A stretch of DNA of 64,000 nucleotides from Thalassotalea fonticola (GCF_032911225.1 NZ_CP136600.1:3286001-3350000); one strand, 5' to 3'; shown: positions 9,406 to 20,852, counted from the stretch's first letter. Numbers and translations: made by a program. Notes: generated by a model not told the origin, from the letters alone.

Positions 9406-12400
9406 TTATTTTTTAAATGCTGCTTTATTTAACAGATAATACGCACAAGGGATCACTAGCATGGAAACTAATGGGCTGACAATCATGCCGCCAACCATAG
9501 GTGCGGCAATACGTTGCATAACCTCATTACCACTACCGCTACCAAGCATAATCGGTAATAACCCAGCAATAATGGTTAATACCGTCATTGCTTTTGGCCT
9601 AACACGTTGTACAGCGCCATACTCAATTCTTGCCAGTAAAAAGGCGCGAGTGGGTTCGGTATTCGTTGCTAATGCCTGGTTTAAATAGATAAGCATAATT
9701 ACGCCAAACTCGGCAGCGACACCAGCTAGAGCAATCATCCCCACAGCAAGAGCCACCGACATTTGATAATCAAGTAAATAGACAAACCAAAGTGAACCGG
9801 CAAGGGCAACCGGCAGAGTGATCATAACAAGCAACGCCTGTTGCACAGAGCTAAACGTCATATAAAGCAGAATAAAAATGATTAATATGGTGATCGGCAC
9901 CACTAATTGCATTTTTGCTTCAACGCGCTGCATATATTCATACTGCCCAGCAAAGCTAATCGCATACTTTGCCGGTAAATCGACTTTATCTGTTAAAACT
10001 TGTTCGGCATTTTTAATATAATCACCGATTGATGTACCAGGCTCTAAGTCAACAAACACCCAAGCAATATTTCGGCCATTTTCGCTTTTCAGCATGGCCG
10101 GCCCTTGCTTTATTTCAACACTGGCTACTTGCGATAACGTTACCCAAGCACCACTTGGGGTAACAAAGGGCAAATTGTTCAAGCTGTCTAAATGTTCGCG
10201 ATAACGTCGCGGGTAGCGTAGGTTAATTTGGTAACGTTCTTTGCCTTTGACTAATTCATCAACGTTAGCGCCGCCGACAGCATACATAATGACTTGTTGA
10301 ATATCATTTATGTTTAACCCATATTTAGCCGCTTCGATTCGGTTTGGCGCAATATCTATATAGCGACCAGATTGGGCTCGTTCTGCATATACACTACGGG
10401 TTCCGGCTAGGCCAGATAGCGCATTTTCAATATCTTCACCAATAGATTCTAACGTTGCCGTTTGTTCACCTGAAATTTTAATCCCTACCGGTGTTTTTAT
10501 GCCGGTTGAAAGCATATCAATACGAGTTTTTATTGGTTGCACCCAAGCATTCGTTAACCCGGGAAACTGCACTTTTTGCTCAAGTTCAGCAATAATATCT
10601 TGTAGAGTTAGTCCTTCGCGCCATTCACTTTTTGGTTTTAAGGTAATGGTAGTTTCTAACATCGTTAATGGCGCTGGATCTGTGGCAGTATCGGCACGAC
10701 CAACTTTACCAAATACTGTATCGACCTCTGCCACTGTTTTGATTAAGCGATCGGTTTGTTGCAAGATTTTACCGGCTTCACTGATGGAAACCCCTGGCAA
10801 AGTGGTTGGCATGTAGAGCAAATCACCCTCTTCCAACTCAGGCATAAATTCGCTGCCCATTTTGCTGATCGGGTAATAACTTGAAGCAGCCAGAGCAACA
10901 GCAAATAAAATCACCAGTACCGGGACTTTTAAAGCAAGTCGTAAAAATGGTTTATAGAGCAAAATTAATACTCGATTCAATGGATTTTTATGCTCACTTG
11001 GCACTTTACCCTTGATGAAGTAGCCCATTAATACCGGAACTAAAGTAACCGAGACTAACGCTGCTGCTGCCATAACGAGGGTTTTGGTAAATGCTAATGG
11101 AGTGAATAACCTGCCTTCTTGTGCTTCGAGGGCAAATACCGGTAAAAAGCTGAAGGTAATTAATAATAATGTTAAGAACAACGCTGGGCCAACTTCACTG
11201 GCAGCGGTTGCGACTAAACGCCAATGATGTTGACCTTTAGCATACTCACCATGACGCTGGTAATATTGCTGTAAGTGCTTGTGCTGATTTTCTACCATAA
11301 CAATTGCGGCATCAACCAATGCGCCTATGGCAATAGCAATACCACCTAAGCTCATTATGTTGGCATTAATGCCTAACCGCTGCATCACAATAAAACCAAT
11401 TAACACCGATAACGGTAAACAAATTACCGCTACTAATGTTGAACGTATATGCAGTAAAAACGCAAAACAGACTAATACTACAACGATGATTTCTTCTATC
11501 AGCTTTTCTTTAAGTGTAGTAACTGAGCGCTCGATTAAACTGGAACGGTCATACGTTGTGGTGATTTTAACGCCTTTAGGTAAGCCTTGTTGCAACTGAG
11601 CCAGTTTAGCTTTAACCGCGTCAATGGTTTTAAGGGCATTTTCGCCATGGCGCATCACCACAATACCACCAACCACTTCGCCTTCACCATCAAGTTCAGC
11701 AATACCGCGACGCATTTGCGGTCCATGTCTAACTGTTGCAACATGTTCGAGCAACAACGGTGTGTTTTGTTCGTTATTAATCCCAAGCGGGATCATTTTT
11801 ATATCATCAATACTTTGCAAATAGCCTTTCGAGCGGATCATATATTCCGCTTCACTCATTTCAAGAACCGAACCACCCACATCGCCATTGCCATTTTTAA
11901 TGACTCTTTCAACATCGGCTAAGGTTAAGCCGTATTGCATCAAACGCAGCGGCTCTACCACCACTTGGTAAGTTAATTCCATGCCGCCAACAGTGGCCAC
12001 TTCACTTACGCCGGCAACAGATTGCAATTCTAGCTTTAAAAACCAATCTTGCAGGGTTTTTAATTGTGATAAATCGTAGCCACCATCAGGTGCAGATAAA
12101 GCATATTGATATACCCAGCCGACACCAGAGGAATCGGGACCTATTCTTGGTTTTGCCGTTTTAGGTAATATATCGGCGGCTTGATCAAGGTATTCTAAAA
12201 CCCGTGAACGAGCCCAATATAAATCAGTGTCATCCTCAAAAATCACGTAAACATAAGAGTCTCCAAAAAAAGAAAAACCACGAACAGTTTTTGCTTTTGG
12301 TACTGACAGTAAAGTGCTTGATAACGGGTAGGTGACCTGTTGTTCAACCAACTCAGGGGCTTGTCCAGGGTAGGTCGTTTTAACAATGACTTGAATGTCA

Positions 12401-12528
12401 CTTAAATCAGGTAATGCATCCAAGGGGGTATCCAACATGGCGCGATAACCAAGTACCGCCAAAATAGCCGAAAAGATCAGCACTAAAACACGATGCTTTA
12501 ATGACTGATTAATCAAATAAGTTAACAT
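9406..12528 (-). CDS. Heavy-metal efflux RND pump, CusA/CzcA family
   Basis: A 1040-aa inner-membrane proton-driven pump with the two-fold RND layout: helix 1 near residues 10-30, periplasmic loop, helices 2-6 (with GALVDAAIVMVENQHKHL), second loop, helices 8-12. The segment MGSEFMPELEEGDLLYMP is typical of the HME subfamily. The Met-rich periplasmic part and the neighbouring HMBD-bearing adaptor favour monovalent copper/silver export over Zn/Co/Cd, but this is inferred. No outer-membrane factor gene is nearby, so the pump probably borrows a TolC-like channel encoded elsewhere. Confidence 0.93.
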   Translation of the reverse strand: MLTYLINQSLKHRVLVLIFSAILAVLGYRAMLDTPLDALPDLSDIQVIVKTTYPGQAPELVEQQVTYPLSSTLLSVPKAKTVRGFSFFGDSYVYVIFEDDTDLYWARSRVLEYLDQAADILPKTAKPRIGPDSSGVGWVYQYALSAPDGGYDLSQLKTLQDWFLKLELQSVAGVSEVATVGGMELTYQVVVEPLRLMQYGLTLADVERVIKNGNGDVGGSVLEMSEAEYMIRSKGYLQSIDDIKMIPLGINNEQNTPLLLEHVATVRHGPQMRRGIAELDGEGEVVGGIVVMRHGENALKTIDAVKAKLAQLQQGLPKGVKITTTYDRSSLIERSVTTLKEKLIEEIIVVVLVCFAFLLHIRSTLVAVICLPLSVLIGFIVMQRLGINANIMSLGGIAIAIGALVDAAIVMVENQHKHLQQYYQRHGEYAKGQHHWRLVATAASEVGPALFLTLLLITFSFLPVFALEAQEGRLFTPLAFTKTLVMAAAALVSVTLVPVLMGYFIKGKVPSEHKNPLNRVLILLYKPFLRLALKVPVLVILFAVALAASSYYPISKMGSEFMPELEEGDLLYMPTTLPGVSISEAGKILQQTDRLIKTVAEVDTVFGKVGRADTATDPAPLTMLETTITLKPKSEWREGLTLQDIIAELEQKVQFPGLTNAWVQPIKTRIDMLSTGIKTPVGIKISGEQTATLESIGEDIENALSGLAGTRSVYAERAQSGRYIDIAPNRIEAAKYGLNINDIQQVIMYAVGGANVDELVKGKERYQINLRYPRRYREHLDSLNNLPFVTPSGAWVTLSQVASVEIKQGPAMLKSENGRNIAWVFVDLEPGTSIGDYIKNAEQVLTDKVDLPAKYAISFAGQYEYMQRVEAKMQLVVPITILIIFILLYMTFSSVQQALLVMITLPVALAGSLWFVYLLDYQMSVALAVGMIALAGVAAEFGVIMLIYLNQALATNTEPTRAFLLARIEYGAVQRVRPKAMTVLTIIAGLLPIMLGSGSGNEVMQRIAAPMVGGMIVSPLVSMLVIPCAYYLLNKAAFKK

Positions 12529-12536
12529 CTCGCCTC

Positions 12537-13796
12537 CTAGTGGTTGTGACCATTTTGTTGTGGGTTATTTTGCATGCCTTGATTAGACATCTGCTGTATA
12601 GCCGACTGAATATTGGCTTCAGAGTCTATTAAGAATTGTCCGGAGGTAACCACAACATCATCAGCATTTAATCCTGAAATGATCTCGGCTCTACCTTGGC
12701 TTACGGTGCCCACTGCTACATGTTTAACGATAAATTTATCATCACTAGTTTTTACAATTACCCTGTTTTGCTGTTCCGTTTGAATCAAGGCTTGCACGGG
12801 TACATTAAGCACCTCTTCAGTTGCACCACCATAAATACGCACATTAGCGATCATTTCAGGTTTAAAGGCGCCATCAGGGTTATTCAGTGATAAACGTACT
12901 TTTAACGTTCTGGTGATCGGATCAAGAGCAGGGTAGATATATTCAACTTTACCTTCACGGGCAAAAATACCGAGCGCGGGTAAGTCAAACTCGACCCATT
13001 TACCGGTTTTAACCCAGTCCATTTGATGCTCAAACACATCGACTATTACCCATACTTTAGCGGTATCGGCGATCATCATTAATTCATTTTCAGGGTTTAC
13101 GAACATGCCTTCTCGAAGATCTAACTTAGCAACAATACCATTACTTGGTGCGTAATATGGCACACGATAAAATGACTGGTTACGCTGTTCTAATTTATTG
13201 ATAAAAGCATCATTTAAACCCAGCAAATTTAATCGGGTTCGCCCACGTTTCTTCAGATTTTTACCGACAGTTTTGTCGCGATATAAACTTAAATATTCAT
13301 CTTGCGCGAGTAATAGTTCTGGCGAGTAGATCTCATACAGCAATTGGCCTTTGTTAACGTTCTCACCTAAGGTTTTTACGGTTAATTTTTCAACCCAGCC
13401 TGTGGTGCGCGGGTGCAAATGCACTTGTCCATTTTCATCATATTTAACCGAACCAAATGTTTCTATGAAACGCCATAACACTGAGGTTTCGGCTCGTTCC
13501 GTGGTGAGCGCCATATTCTGTTGAATATGACCAGGGACAGTAACTTCAACGGTTGTATCAGGAGCATGAGAGCGAACAACTTCCACCAGATCCATACCAC
13601 AAATAGGGCATTTTCCGGGGTGGTCTTTAATAATATGTGAATGCATAGGGCAAACATACTGGCTAGCTTGTACTTGGGTTGGCTCGGTTAGTTTACTGAA
13701 CTCTTCAGCAATGTGTTCTTCTGCATGCCCGGTTAAAACTGGGCCAGACAATAGAAAAGTTAATACAATTAATTTAAAAATACGGGTAATACACAT
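12537..13796 (-). CDS. RND efflux periplasmic adaptor with heavy-metal-binding domain (CusB-like)
   Basis: A 419-aa membrane-fusion protein. An N-terminal signal/anchor (FKLIVLTFLLSGPVLTGHA) is followed by a heavy-metal-binding domain with YVCPMHSHIIKDHPGKCPIC (Cys, Met and His ligands, about residues 47-70), then barrel-sandwich, hairpin and beta-barrel regions (VEKLTVKTLGENVNKGQLLYEIYSPEL; YYAPSNGIVAKLDLREGMFV). The C-terminus is His/Asn/Gln-rich. It captures periplasmic metal and hands it to the RND pump encoded 8 bases downstream. Strong ribosome site GAGGATT before the ATG. Confidence 0.92.
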   Translation of the reverse strand: MCITRIFKLIVLTFLLSGPVLTGHAEEHIAEEFSKLTEPTQVQASQYVCPMHSHIIKDHPGKCPICGMDLVEVVRSHAPDTTVEVTVPGHIQQNMALTTERAETSVLWRFIETFGSVKYDENGQVHLHPRTTGWVEKLTVKTLGENVNKGQLLYEIYSPELLLAQDEYLSLYRDKTVGKNLKKRGRTRLNLLGLNDAFINKLEQRNQSFYRVPYYAPSNGIVAKLDLREGMFVNPENELMMIADTAKVWVIVDVFEHQMDWVKTGKWVEFDLPALGIFAREGKVEYIYPALDPITRTLKVRLSLNNPDGAFKPEMIANVRIYGGATEEVLNVPVQALIQTEQQNRVIVKTSDDKFIVKHVAVGTVSQGRAEIISGLNADDVVVTSGQFLIDSEANIQSAIQQMSNQGMQNNPQQNGHNH

Positions 13797-13853
13797 AATA
13801 ATCCTCGTTCGAAAACGATAAAAACAAAAAAATAATGGAGCTAGTTTTTGGGA

Positions 13854-14234
13854 TTATGCGATTGGTGGAATTAACCACTCTTGCGTAGGTGCAGTGATTT
13901 CAGGGGGGAGCAGAGATAAAATTCTATCATTATAACTTGCCGTAGCAACATGCATAGTATCAATTGGTAGGGCACTTACAGAACCCATATAAACATCACA
14001 ATCACTACAATTGCTGTGATCGATATTAACAATGCTTGTTTGGGCTTGCTGCTGACAACAGTCATGATCACTCATGTCTGTATTTTCATGGTCCATAACA
14101 TGGCCTTGATGACCTTGCATCGACATCATTTGTGATTGATCCATTGCGCACACATGCACGTTCGCCTTAGCCACATTGGCAAAAGCAAAAGTCATCATTA
14201 TCAGTAATAATATATATTTACGCATAGTAATCAT
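13854..14234 (-). CDS. Small exported His/Met/Cys-rich protein, putative metal-binding
   Basis: 126 aa with a signal peptide (YILLLIMMTFAFANVAKA) and a metal-ligand-rich middle: MDQSQMMSMQGHQGHVMDH, DHDCCQQQ and HSNCSDCDV. It has no catalytic motif. It is the first gene before the CusBA-like adaptor and pump, a position where efflux operons often encode a periplasmic metal chaperone or sensor. The composition supports metal binding; it does not look like classical CusF, which has an OB fold and a different spacing of ligands. Confidence 0.6.
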   Translation of the reverse strand: MITMRKYILLLIMMTFAFANVAKANVHVCAMDQSQMMSMQGHQGHVMDHENTDMSDHDCCQQQAQTSIVNIDHSNCSDCDVYMGSVSALPIDTMHVATASYNDRILSLLPPEITAPTQEWLIPPIA

Positions 14235-14298
14235 AAGACATACTATAAAAGATAAATCTTTCAGGGGCTAGAAAAAAAATAACGCCATACCCCTTAAA

Positions 14299-16230
14299 CT
14301 AATTACCTATATGTTTTTTAAGGAACTTTTCTAAGCGTTGATGCAGTTCAAATACGTTATCAAGATCATAAAAACCATGACCTTCATCATCTTTCACCAG
14401 AGACTCATATTTTATGCCGCGTTTATCCAACGCTTCTGCTAGCGCTTCGTATTGTTCAATAGGACAACGAGGGTCGTCTTCGCCATGCACTAAAAACAGT
14501 GGTGCTTTCAATTTATCTAAATGGTAAATAGGCGAGCGCTCTTTAACAAATTCCTCATCATAAGCATTCCAGGCGTCAGCTAAAAATTTGCGTCCTCCTT
14601 CAAAGTTGGCTGTGTCACTTTCATCTTTTTGGATGGCAATATCATATACACCAACATAAGGAATGGCGCATTTATATAAATCAGGCTCTTTTACCACTGC
14701 CATCATTGCGGCGTAGCCACCATAACTTGCCCCAAAAATACAAATTCTGTCTTTATTGGCGATGCCTTGTTCAATTGCCCACAACGTACCATCGGTTAAA
14801 TCATCCTGCATTTCAGCGCCCATCTTTTGATAGTTGCTTTTTATAAAATCATTACCTCTACCGCCTGAGCCACGATAGTTTATTTGTAATACCGCATAGC
14901 CTCTATTTGCCATAAATTGTACACGGCTGTCGTAACCCCATTCGTCTTTTATGCCGTATGGTCCACCATGTACATATACCACCATTGGCAGGTCTTTGGC
15001 TTTGCCTAAAGGCCTAGTTAGAAAGCCCGTGATCTCTAAGCCATCTCTGGCTTGATAACTGATGGGCTCCATAGGTGCGGTCTTTTTCGGGTCAACCCAA
15101 GCTTTAGTATTGAGCAAATAGCTCATCTTAGGATTTTTTAAATCGAATAAATAAAATGACGTTGGATTTAAATCTGAGAATGTTTTGATCACGGCAAAGT
15201 CTTTATCTTCCGTGAAACCGCTAAAGCGGACAATTTGTCCGGGAAATGAGGCAGCAACAGAGCGGTATAATTTAACCGCGTCACTTTTGGCATCAAACAA
15301 TTCTGCTTCAAGTTTACCTTTTTGGCGTAAAATGCCGATAATGTCCAACGCTTCATTATAAAGAAAACCATCGATAGTCTCTTCGCCATCAATAGCATGA
15401 ATAAGTTTGGTTGATTTATTTTTTACATCATAATGGTAAATACCTTTACCTTCTGCCCCTTTAGCAATATAAACCTGCATGCCGGTTTCATCGAATGTGC
15501 CCATAGGACTAAATCGACCTTCATTCTCATCGCGACTATCCAGTTCTTGCCAATCGCCACGGTTATCAGCCCGATAATGAATTATTGTTCGAGAAACGCC
15601 ATCATCTTCTTCATAACCAATGGCAATACGTACTTGCTCATTATCATCAACCATGAAAGATGCACTTTTAGTTGGGCTTTTCGCCACTTTGCGAATTTTA
15701 CCGGTATATACATTCAATTTATGCACATAGCTGCGCTCCCAGTTTGAAAGCTCAATCAAAATATTGCGCTTATCATCTTTTAAACGACTTAAAATAGTAT
15801 GTGCGCCCCAGAAATAAAAGCCATTACCGTGCGGGCCAAGCAATTGAATTTTCTTACTACCATCTATGTTGCCAGCAAATAATACGCCTGTACCTCTGGG
15901 TTTATCTAACGGGCCAGCTTGCGTACTCATACTGGCATACACGCGTTCTTCGTTTAACCAACCAAATTCATGCAATTCACTTTTATCTTTATTAAACGAT
16001 AACAGCTGAATTGGTTTCATCGTTTTGCGCTCTAGAATAGCCAGCTGAAACAAACCATCAATTTTGACTTTACCGGCAAAATATTCTCCGGTTGGCGATA
16101 TTTTTAAATCAACAATATCGGAGCGATTGAAGAAATATTCCAGTGGTAGCTTTTCTGTGGTTGTTTTAGCGCTTGAGATATTACTAAAGACGATGAAAAA
16201 CAAGATTGTAAGGGGAAAGTATTTGAACAA
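14299..16230 (-). CDS. Prolyl oligopeptidase family (S9) exported peptidase
   Basis: 643 aa with an N-terminal signal peptide (FPLTILFFIVFSNISSA), a beta-propeller-like half and a C-terminal alpha/beta hydrolase domain. The catalytic triad is visible: Ser in FGASYGGYAAMM near residue 500, Asp in VHGEDDPRCPIE near 580, and His in DEGHGFYD near 613. Family members remove di- or short peptides in the periplasm. It is monocistronic, with no functional link to the efflux genes beyond adjacency. Confidence 0.9.
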   Translation of the reverse strand: MFKYFPLTILFFIVFSNISSAKTTTEKLPLEYFFNRSDIVDLKISPTGEYFAGKVKIDGLFQLAILERKTMKPIQLLSFNKDKSELHEFGWLNEERVYASMSTQAGPLDKPRGTGVLFAGNIDGSKKIQLLGPHGNGFYFWGAHTILSRLKDDKRNILIELSNWERSYVHKLNVYTGKIRKVAKSPTKSASFMVDDNEQVRIAIGYEEDDGVSRTIIHYRADNRGDWQELDSRDENEGRFSPMGTFDETGMQVYIAKGAEGKGIYHYDVKNKSTKLIHAIDGEETIDGFLYNEALDIIGILRQKGKLEAELFDAKSDAVKLYRSVAASFPGQIVRFSGFTEDKDFAVIKTFSDLNPTSFYLFDLKNPKMSYLLNTKAWVDPKKTAPMEPISYQARDGLEITGFLTRPLGKAKDLPMVVYVHGGPYGIKDEWGYDSRVQFMANRGYAVLQINYRGSGGRGNDFIKSNYQKMGAEMQDDLTDGTLWAIEQGIANKDRICIFGASYGGYAAMMAVVKEPDLYKCAIPYVGVYDIAIQKDESDTANFEGGRKFLADAWNAYDEEFVKERSPIYHLDKLKAPLFLVHGEDDPRCPIEQYEALAEALDKRGIKYESLVKDDEGHGFYDLDNVFELHQRLEKFLKKHIGN

Positions 16231-16431
16231 AATGGTTAAATCCGTTTAAAAGTATTTTTTTATTTGTACACTTTACCAATTTTTTATTTAAGTTTAAATT
16301 GCTAAACAATCTTTTTATCAAACAGACATTTTGGATCTTTATTCAAAAATTTATCGAAAACAATTAACAAATATAAATTTAACGTTATGCTATTAGGAAA
16401 AAGCAAATGCGCCTATAAAAATGAGAACCAT

Positions 16432-16983
16432 ATGACCGAGCAGGCTAGCTGTGAATTTTCTAATCTAGAAATAAGCAAAGATGATATGCCGAAATTACAG
16501 GCATTAAACTATACCGAGCTATCTGAAAAATACGCACCAACGCATAGACTGGTTAGCCTAGTTACGACCGTTATTATGATGTTGATATTAGTATGTATTA
16601 GTTACCAACCATTTTTCGATGTCCCTAAAGATGTGGTAAACACCTTGCAATATCCTATTTGGGGCATAGGTACATTAGGTCTCGTAGTTAGCCTATACCA
16701 CTCTCTTGCCGACCCCAAAAAGCGCTATGCCCTAAGAGAACAAGACATTAGCTATCAATCAGGTTTAGTGTTTCGTAAAACCGTAAGTCAGCCGATTTTA
16801 CGAGTACAACATGTTGAACTAAAACGCGGCCCAGTCGATCGCAAAGTTGGTCTGGCCAACCTACAGGTTTTTAGTGCCGGTGGCGCCATGCATACTTTTG
16901 AGATTCCCGGTTTAGACTTTGAAACTGCCGAAGATATCCGCCAATTTATATTGGCTCATAAGGATATAAATTTGCATGGATAA
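16432..16983 (+). CDS. PH domain-containing membrane protein (YdbS-like)
   Basis: Two transmembrane helices (LVSLVTTVIMMLILVCISY; PIWGIGTLGLVVSLYHSLA) are followed by a bacterial PH (bPH2) domain with the typical YALREQDISYQSGLVFRKT and ILRVQHVELKRGPVDRKVGL. The frame is open from 16387, but MTEQASCEFSNLE at 16432 is a more natural start. It overlaps the downstream YdbT-like gene by 8 bases. YdbS/YdbT pairs are membrane proteins of unclear biochemical role; co-occurrence here is the standard arrangement. Confidence 0.85.
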   Translation: MTEQASCEFSNLEISKDDMPKLQALNYTELSEKYAPTHRLVSLVTTVIMMLILVCISYQPFFDVPKDVVNTLQYPIWGIGTLGLVVSLYHSLADPKKRYALREQDISYQSGLVFRKTVSQPILRVQHVELKRGPVDRKVGLANLQVFSAGGAMHTFEIPGLDFETAEDIRQFILAHKDINLHG

Positions 16984-18595
16984 AGAAATAAATTCAACTA
17001 TGAATGAAGTAGCAAGCACTAATGACATACCGTTAGAGCAGCAAATGACTAGTACACATAAATGGCAAAGAATTTCACCTATTGCATTAATTTATTTTGT
17101 CTTAATGTTCATCAAGAATATCTTTGGCAATTTCATTTACGTTGCGCCAGCATTACTCATTGGCTATAACAAAGCCATGGAAGATCCGAGTTTTTGGCTA
17201 CCATTTTTCTATGGTTTATCTGCCTTGTTAGGCTTAGCGTCATTATTGAGTTACTACTTTTTTCAGTATCGATTAACCAATCAACAAATTGAAATTCGTT
17301 CTGGTGTGTTTGCCAAAAAATACGTTAATTTACCATTTTCCCGCATTCAAAATGTGGAGCTGACTGAGCCATTGTATTATCGCCCGTTCGGTTATACCTG
17401 CATGCAACTTGATACAGCAGGTTCAGTGAAGCAAGAAGCGAAAGTAGTAGCGTTAAAAAAATCATTTGCACAGCAACTTAAGCATGAAATTCTTGCCGCA
17501 CATTTAGTGCAAAGCAACCAGGTAGAGCAAATAAATAATGAACGTTCAGCCGCTGATGAACAAACTAGCTCAATCATTCCCAATGAAGATGATGAAACAG
17601 TACTCGATCGTCGAAATTTAGATGACTTGGTTATTCATGGTTTAACCAATAACCGAGTGTGGATATTTTTAGGTGGTCTGGCACCATTTATCGATAAAAT
17701 ATCAGCACAAATTGGTGATTGGTTAATGATATTTGGTATTAATGTAAATCAATACTTTGAATTTGAAGGCCGTTCAGGTTGGCAAATTGCCAGTACAGTG
17801 TTGTCGACATTTTTAATCGTCATGTTAATTATTAGTCTTTTCTCAGTGCTTGGTTCAATAATCTCGTTCCATGATTTTAAACTGAGTAAAATTGGTGATC
17901 GTTACATTCGGCGCAGTGGCTTATTTACTAAAACAGAAGTCACCATGCGTTTATCTCGTTTACAAATGATAGTTTGCCAACAAGATTGGTTAGACATTTT
18001 ATTAAGACGTATCAACCTTAAATTTGAACAATCCAATGCCAATTTTAATAATGCGCAAGCAGGGCAACTTACCAATAAAATTATTGTACCGTCGGTAACC
18101 AATAAAGAGTGCCAGCACTTGATGCTTGATGCCTACCCAGACAATCAATTAAAAAACACAGTATTTAAGCGAGTAAATCCGCGCTTATTAATTAGAAATA
18201 TTTGTCTGTTTTTATTACCATTAAGCTGTTTCGTCGCTTGGATATTTGTTGAAAATGAAAATATTGAAGGCTTACCTTATCTGGGCGCTGGCGCGCTATT
18301 TGTCGGTCTTTTAATGGTGATGCGCTATTCTCGTTGGGGATACGCCAAAGATGATAACTTTATTTACGTTCGCAAGGGCTGTATAGGTGTTGATTACTAC
18401 ACCTTTCCTATCTATAAAATTCAGCAAACCTCGTTTAAGCAAAGTTGGTTTTTAAAACGCAAACAATTGTGTTCGATAGAGTTTGTACTTGCTGCTGGCG
18501 CCGTTAATGTGCCTTATTTAGCGGAAGCAGATGGACTGGAGTTAATTGATACTTGCTTGTATGAAGTAGAAGAAAGTAAGCGCAGTTGGATGTAG
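16976..18595 (+). CDS. PH domain-containing membrane protein (YdbT-like)
   Basis: 539 aa with repeated bPH2 domains: YRLTNQQIEIRSGVFAKKY near residue 100, RYIRRSGLFTKTEVTMRLSR near 310, and WGYAKDDNFIYVRKG near 455. Paired transmembrane helices lie before each. Partner of the preceding gene by overlap and by family pairing. A bidirectional hairpin terminator follows at 18657-18688. Confidence 0.85.
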   Translation: MDKEINSTMNEVASTNDIPLEQQMTSTHKWQRISPIALIYFVLMFIKNIFGNFIYVAPALLIGYNKAMEDPSFWLPFFYGLSALLGLASLLSYYFFQYRLTNQQIEIRSGVFAKKYVNLPFSRIQNVELTEPLYYRPFGYTCMQLDTAGSVKQEAKVVALKKSFAQQLKHEILAAHLVQSNQVEQINNERSAADEQTSSIIPNEDDETVLDRRNLDDLVIHGLTNNRVWIFLGGLAPFIDKISAQIGDWLMIFGINVNQYFEFEGRSGWQIASTVLSTFLIVMLIISLFSVLGSIISFHDFKLSKIGDRYIRRSGLFTKTEVTMRLSRLQMIVCQQDWLDILLRRINLKFEQSNANFNNAQAGQLTNKIIVPSVTNKECQHLMLDAYPDNQLKNTVFKRVNPRLLIRNICLFLLPLSCFVAWIFVENENIEGLPYLGAGALFVGLLMVMRYSRWGYAKDDNFIYVRKGCIGVDYYTFPIYKIQQTSFKQSWFLKRKQLCSIEFVLAAGAVNVPYLAEADGLELIDTCLYEVEESKRSWM

Positions 18596-18615
18596 AAAAT
18601 AGAAACCGGCCTGGG

Positions 18616-18640
18616 CCGTCCCGTACTTGATACGGGATCT
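18616..18640. repeat. Short inverted repeat GTCCCGTACTTGATACGGGA
   Basis: GTCCCGTA and TACGGGA flank a four-base loop between ydbT and its terminator. This form (cccgtaNNNgatacgggatc) is common as a dispersed intergenic repeat in proteobacterial genomes; only one copy was noticed in the window. Confidence 0.4.
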
Positions 18641-18656
18641 AAAGAAATAGAAGATT

Positions 18657-18688
18657 AAAACTGCCGTTGCTTTAGCTTCGGCAGTTTT
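18657..18688. terminator. Bidirectional intrinsic terminator between ydbT and fghA
   Basis: AAAACTGCCG pairs perfectly with CGGCAGTTTT around a 12-base loop, giving a GC-rich stem with an A-tract on one side and a T-tract on the other. It lies between two convergent genes, so it can terminate both. Confidence 0.85.
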
Positions 18689-18695
18689 AAATAGT

Positions 18696-19535
18696 TTATT
18701 TGTTTAGATGTGTAGCATGAAAACGCAAGTGCGCTTCAATAAAACTCGAGATAAAGTAGTAGCTGTGGTCATACCCTTGATGAAGGTTTATTTCCAGCGG
18801 ATAGCCACTCGCTTTTGCTGCTGCCTCTAACATTTCAGGTTTTAACTGTTCAGTCAAAAAGTCATCCGACTCACCCTGATCAACTTTTGCCGGTACAAAT
18901 CGTTTCGCTTGTCGCATTAATTCACTGGCATCATGGATTCGCCAAAACGCTTTATCCTTGCCTAAATAGGCAGTAAATGCCTTTTGACCCCAAGGACAGT
19001 TCATTGGATTACTGATCGGACTAAACGCTGACATCGATTGATAACGGTCTGGATTTAACATTGCAATAGTCAAAGCACCATGCCCCCCCATAGAATGTCC
19101 AGCAATAGAGCGTTGCTCATTAACCGGAAATGTAGATTCTATTAATTCAGGTAACTCCTTCACAATATAATCGTACATCTGGTAATGGCGGCTCCACGGA
19201 GCTTCAGTGGCATTCACGTAAAATCCCGCACCTTTACCTAAATCATAGCCCTCATCATCAGCAACATCTTCACCACGCGGACTGGTATCAGGCGCAACAA
19301 TCGCTACTCCTAATTCAGCAGCAATGCGTTGTGCCCCGGCTTTTTGCATGAAATTTTCATCCGTACAAGTTAAGCCTGAAAGCCAGTACAACACCGGGAC
19401 TTTCTGATTATTTGTTGCTTGCGGTGGTAAATATATAGCAAAGCGCATATTACAATTTAGCACCGCCGACTGGTGAGTATATTGTTTGTGCCAACCGTCG
19501 AATACTTTATTACTACTTACATTTTCAATGATCAT
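18696..19535 (-). CDS. fghA: S-formylglutathione hydrolase
   Basis: Hydrolyses S-formylglutathione to glutathione and formate, the second step of formaldehyde detoxification. 279 aa, an esterase-D family alpha/beta hydrolase. The nucleophile Ser is in AGHSMGGHGALT, with Asp in the VDQGESDDFL region and His in QGYDHSYYFISSF. It follows adhC, whose product makes its substrate, on the same strand. Confidence 0.96.
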   Translation of the reverse strand: MIIENVSSNKVFDGWHKQYTHQSAVLNCNMRFAIYLPPQATNNQKVPVLYWLSGLTCTDENFMQKAGAQRIAAELGVAIVAPDTSPRGEDVADDEGYDLGKGAGFYVNATEAPWSRHYQMYDYIVKELPELIESTFPVNEQRSIAGHSMGGHGALTIAMLNPDRYQSMSAFSPISNPMNCPWGQKAFTAYLGKDKAFWRIHDASELMRQAKRFVPAKVDQGESDDFLTEQLKPEMLEAAAKASGYPLEINLHQGYDHSYYFISSFIEAHLRFHATHLNK

Positions 19536-19562
19536 AATGAATCCTTGCCTGTCTTTAAGATA

Positions 19563-19594
19563 ATACCAAGTCCATTATTTAATGGAATTGGTAT
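19563..19594. repeat. Inverted repeat ATACCAAGTCCATTA...TAATGGAATTGGTAT
   Basis: A nearly perfect hairpin with two unpaired positions between adhC and fghA. A related ATACCAATTCCG sequence occurs inside a decayed attC near 49,871 and ATACCAATC near 36,849, suggesting a dispersed intergenic repeat. It may act as a transcript stabiliser within the adhC-fghA operon. Confidence 0.5.
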
Positions 19595-19628
19595 GGGCCA
19601 GGCGTTATCTGGGTAAATAAAAAGCTGG

Positions 19629-20852
<1,224 letters not shown>

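Noticed and set aside
11587..11922. Plus-strand frame opposite the CusA-like pump
   Set aside because: Antisense shadow of conserved RND sequence.
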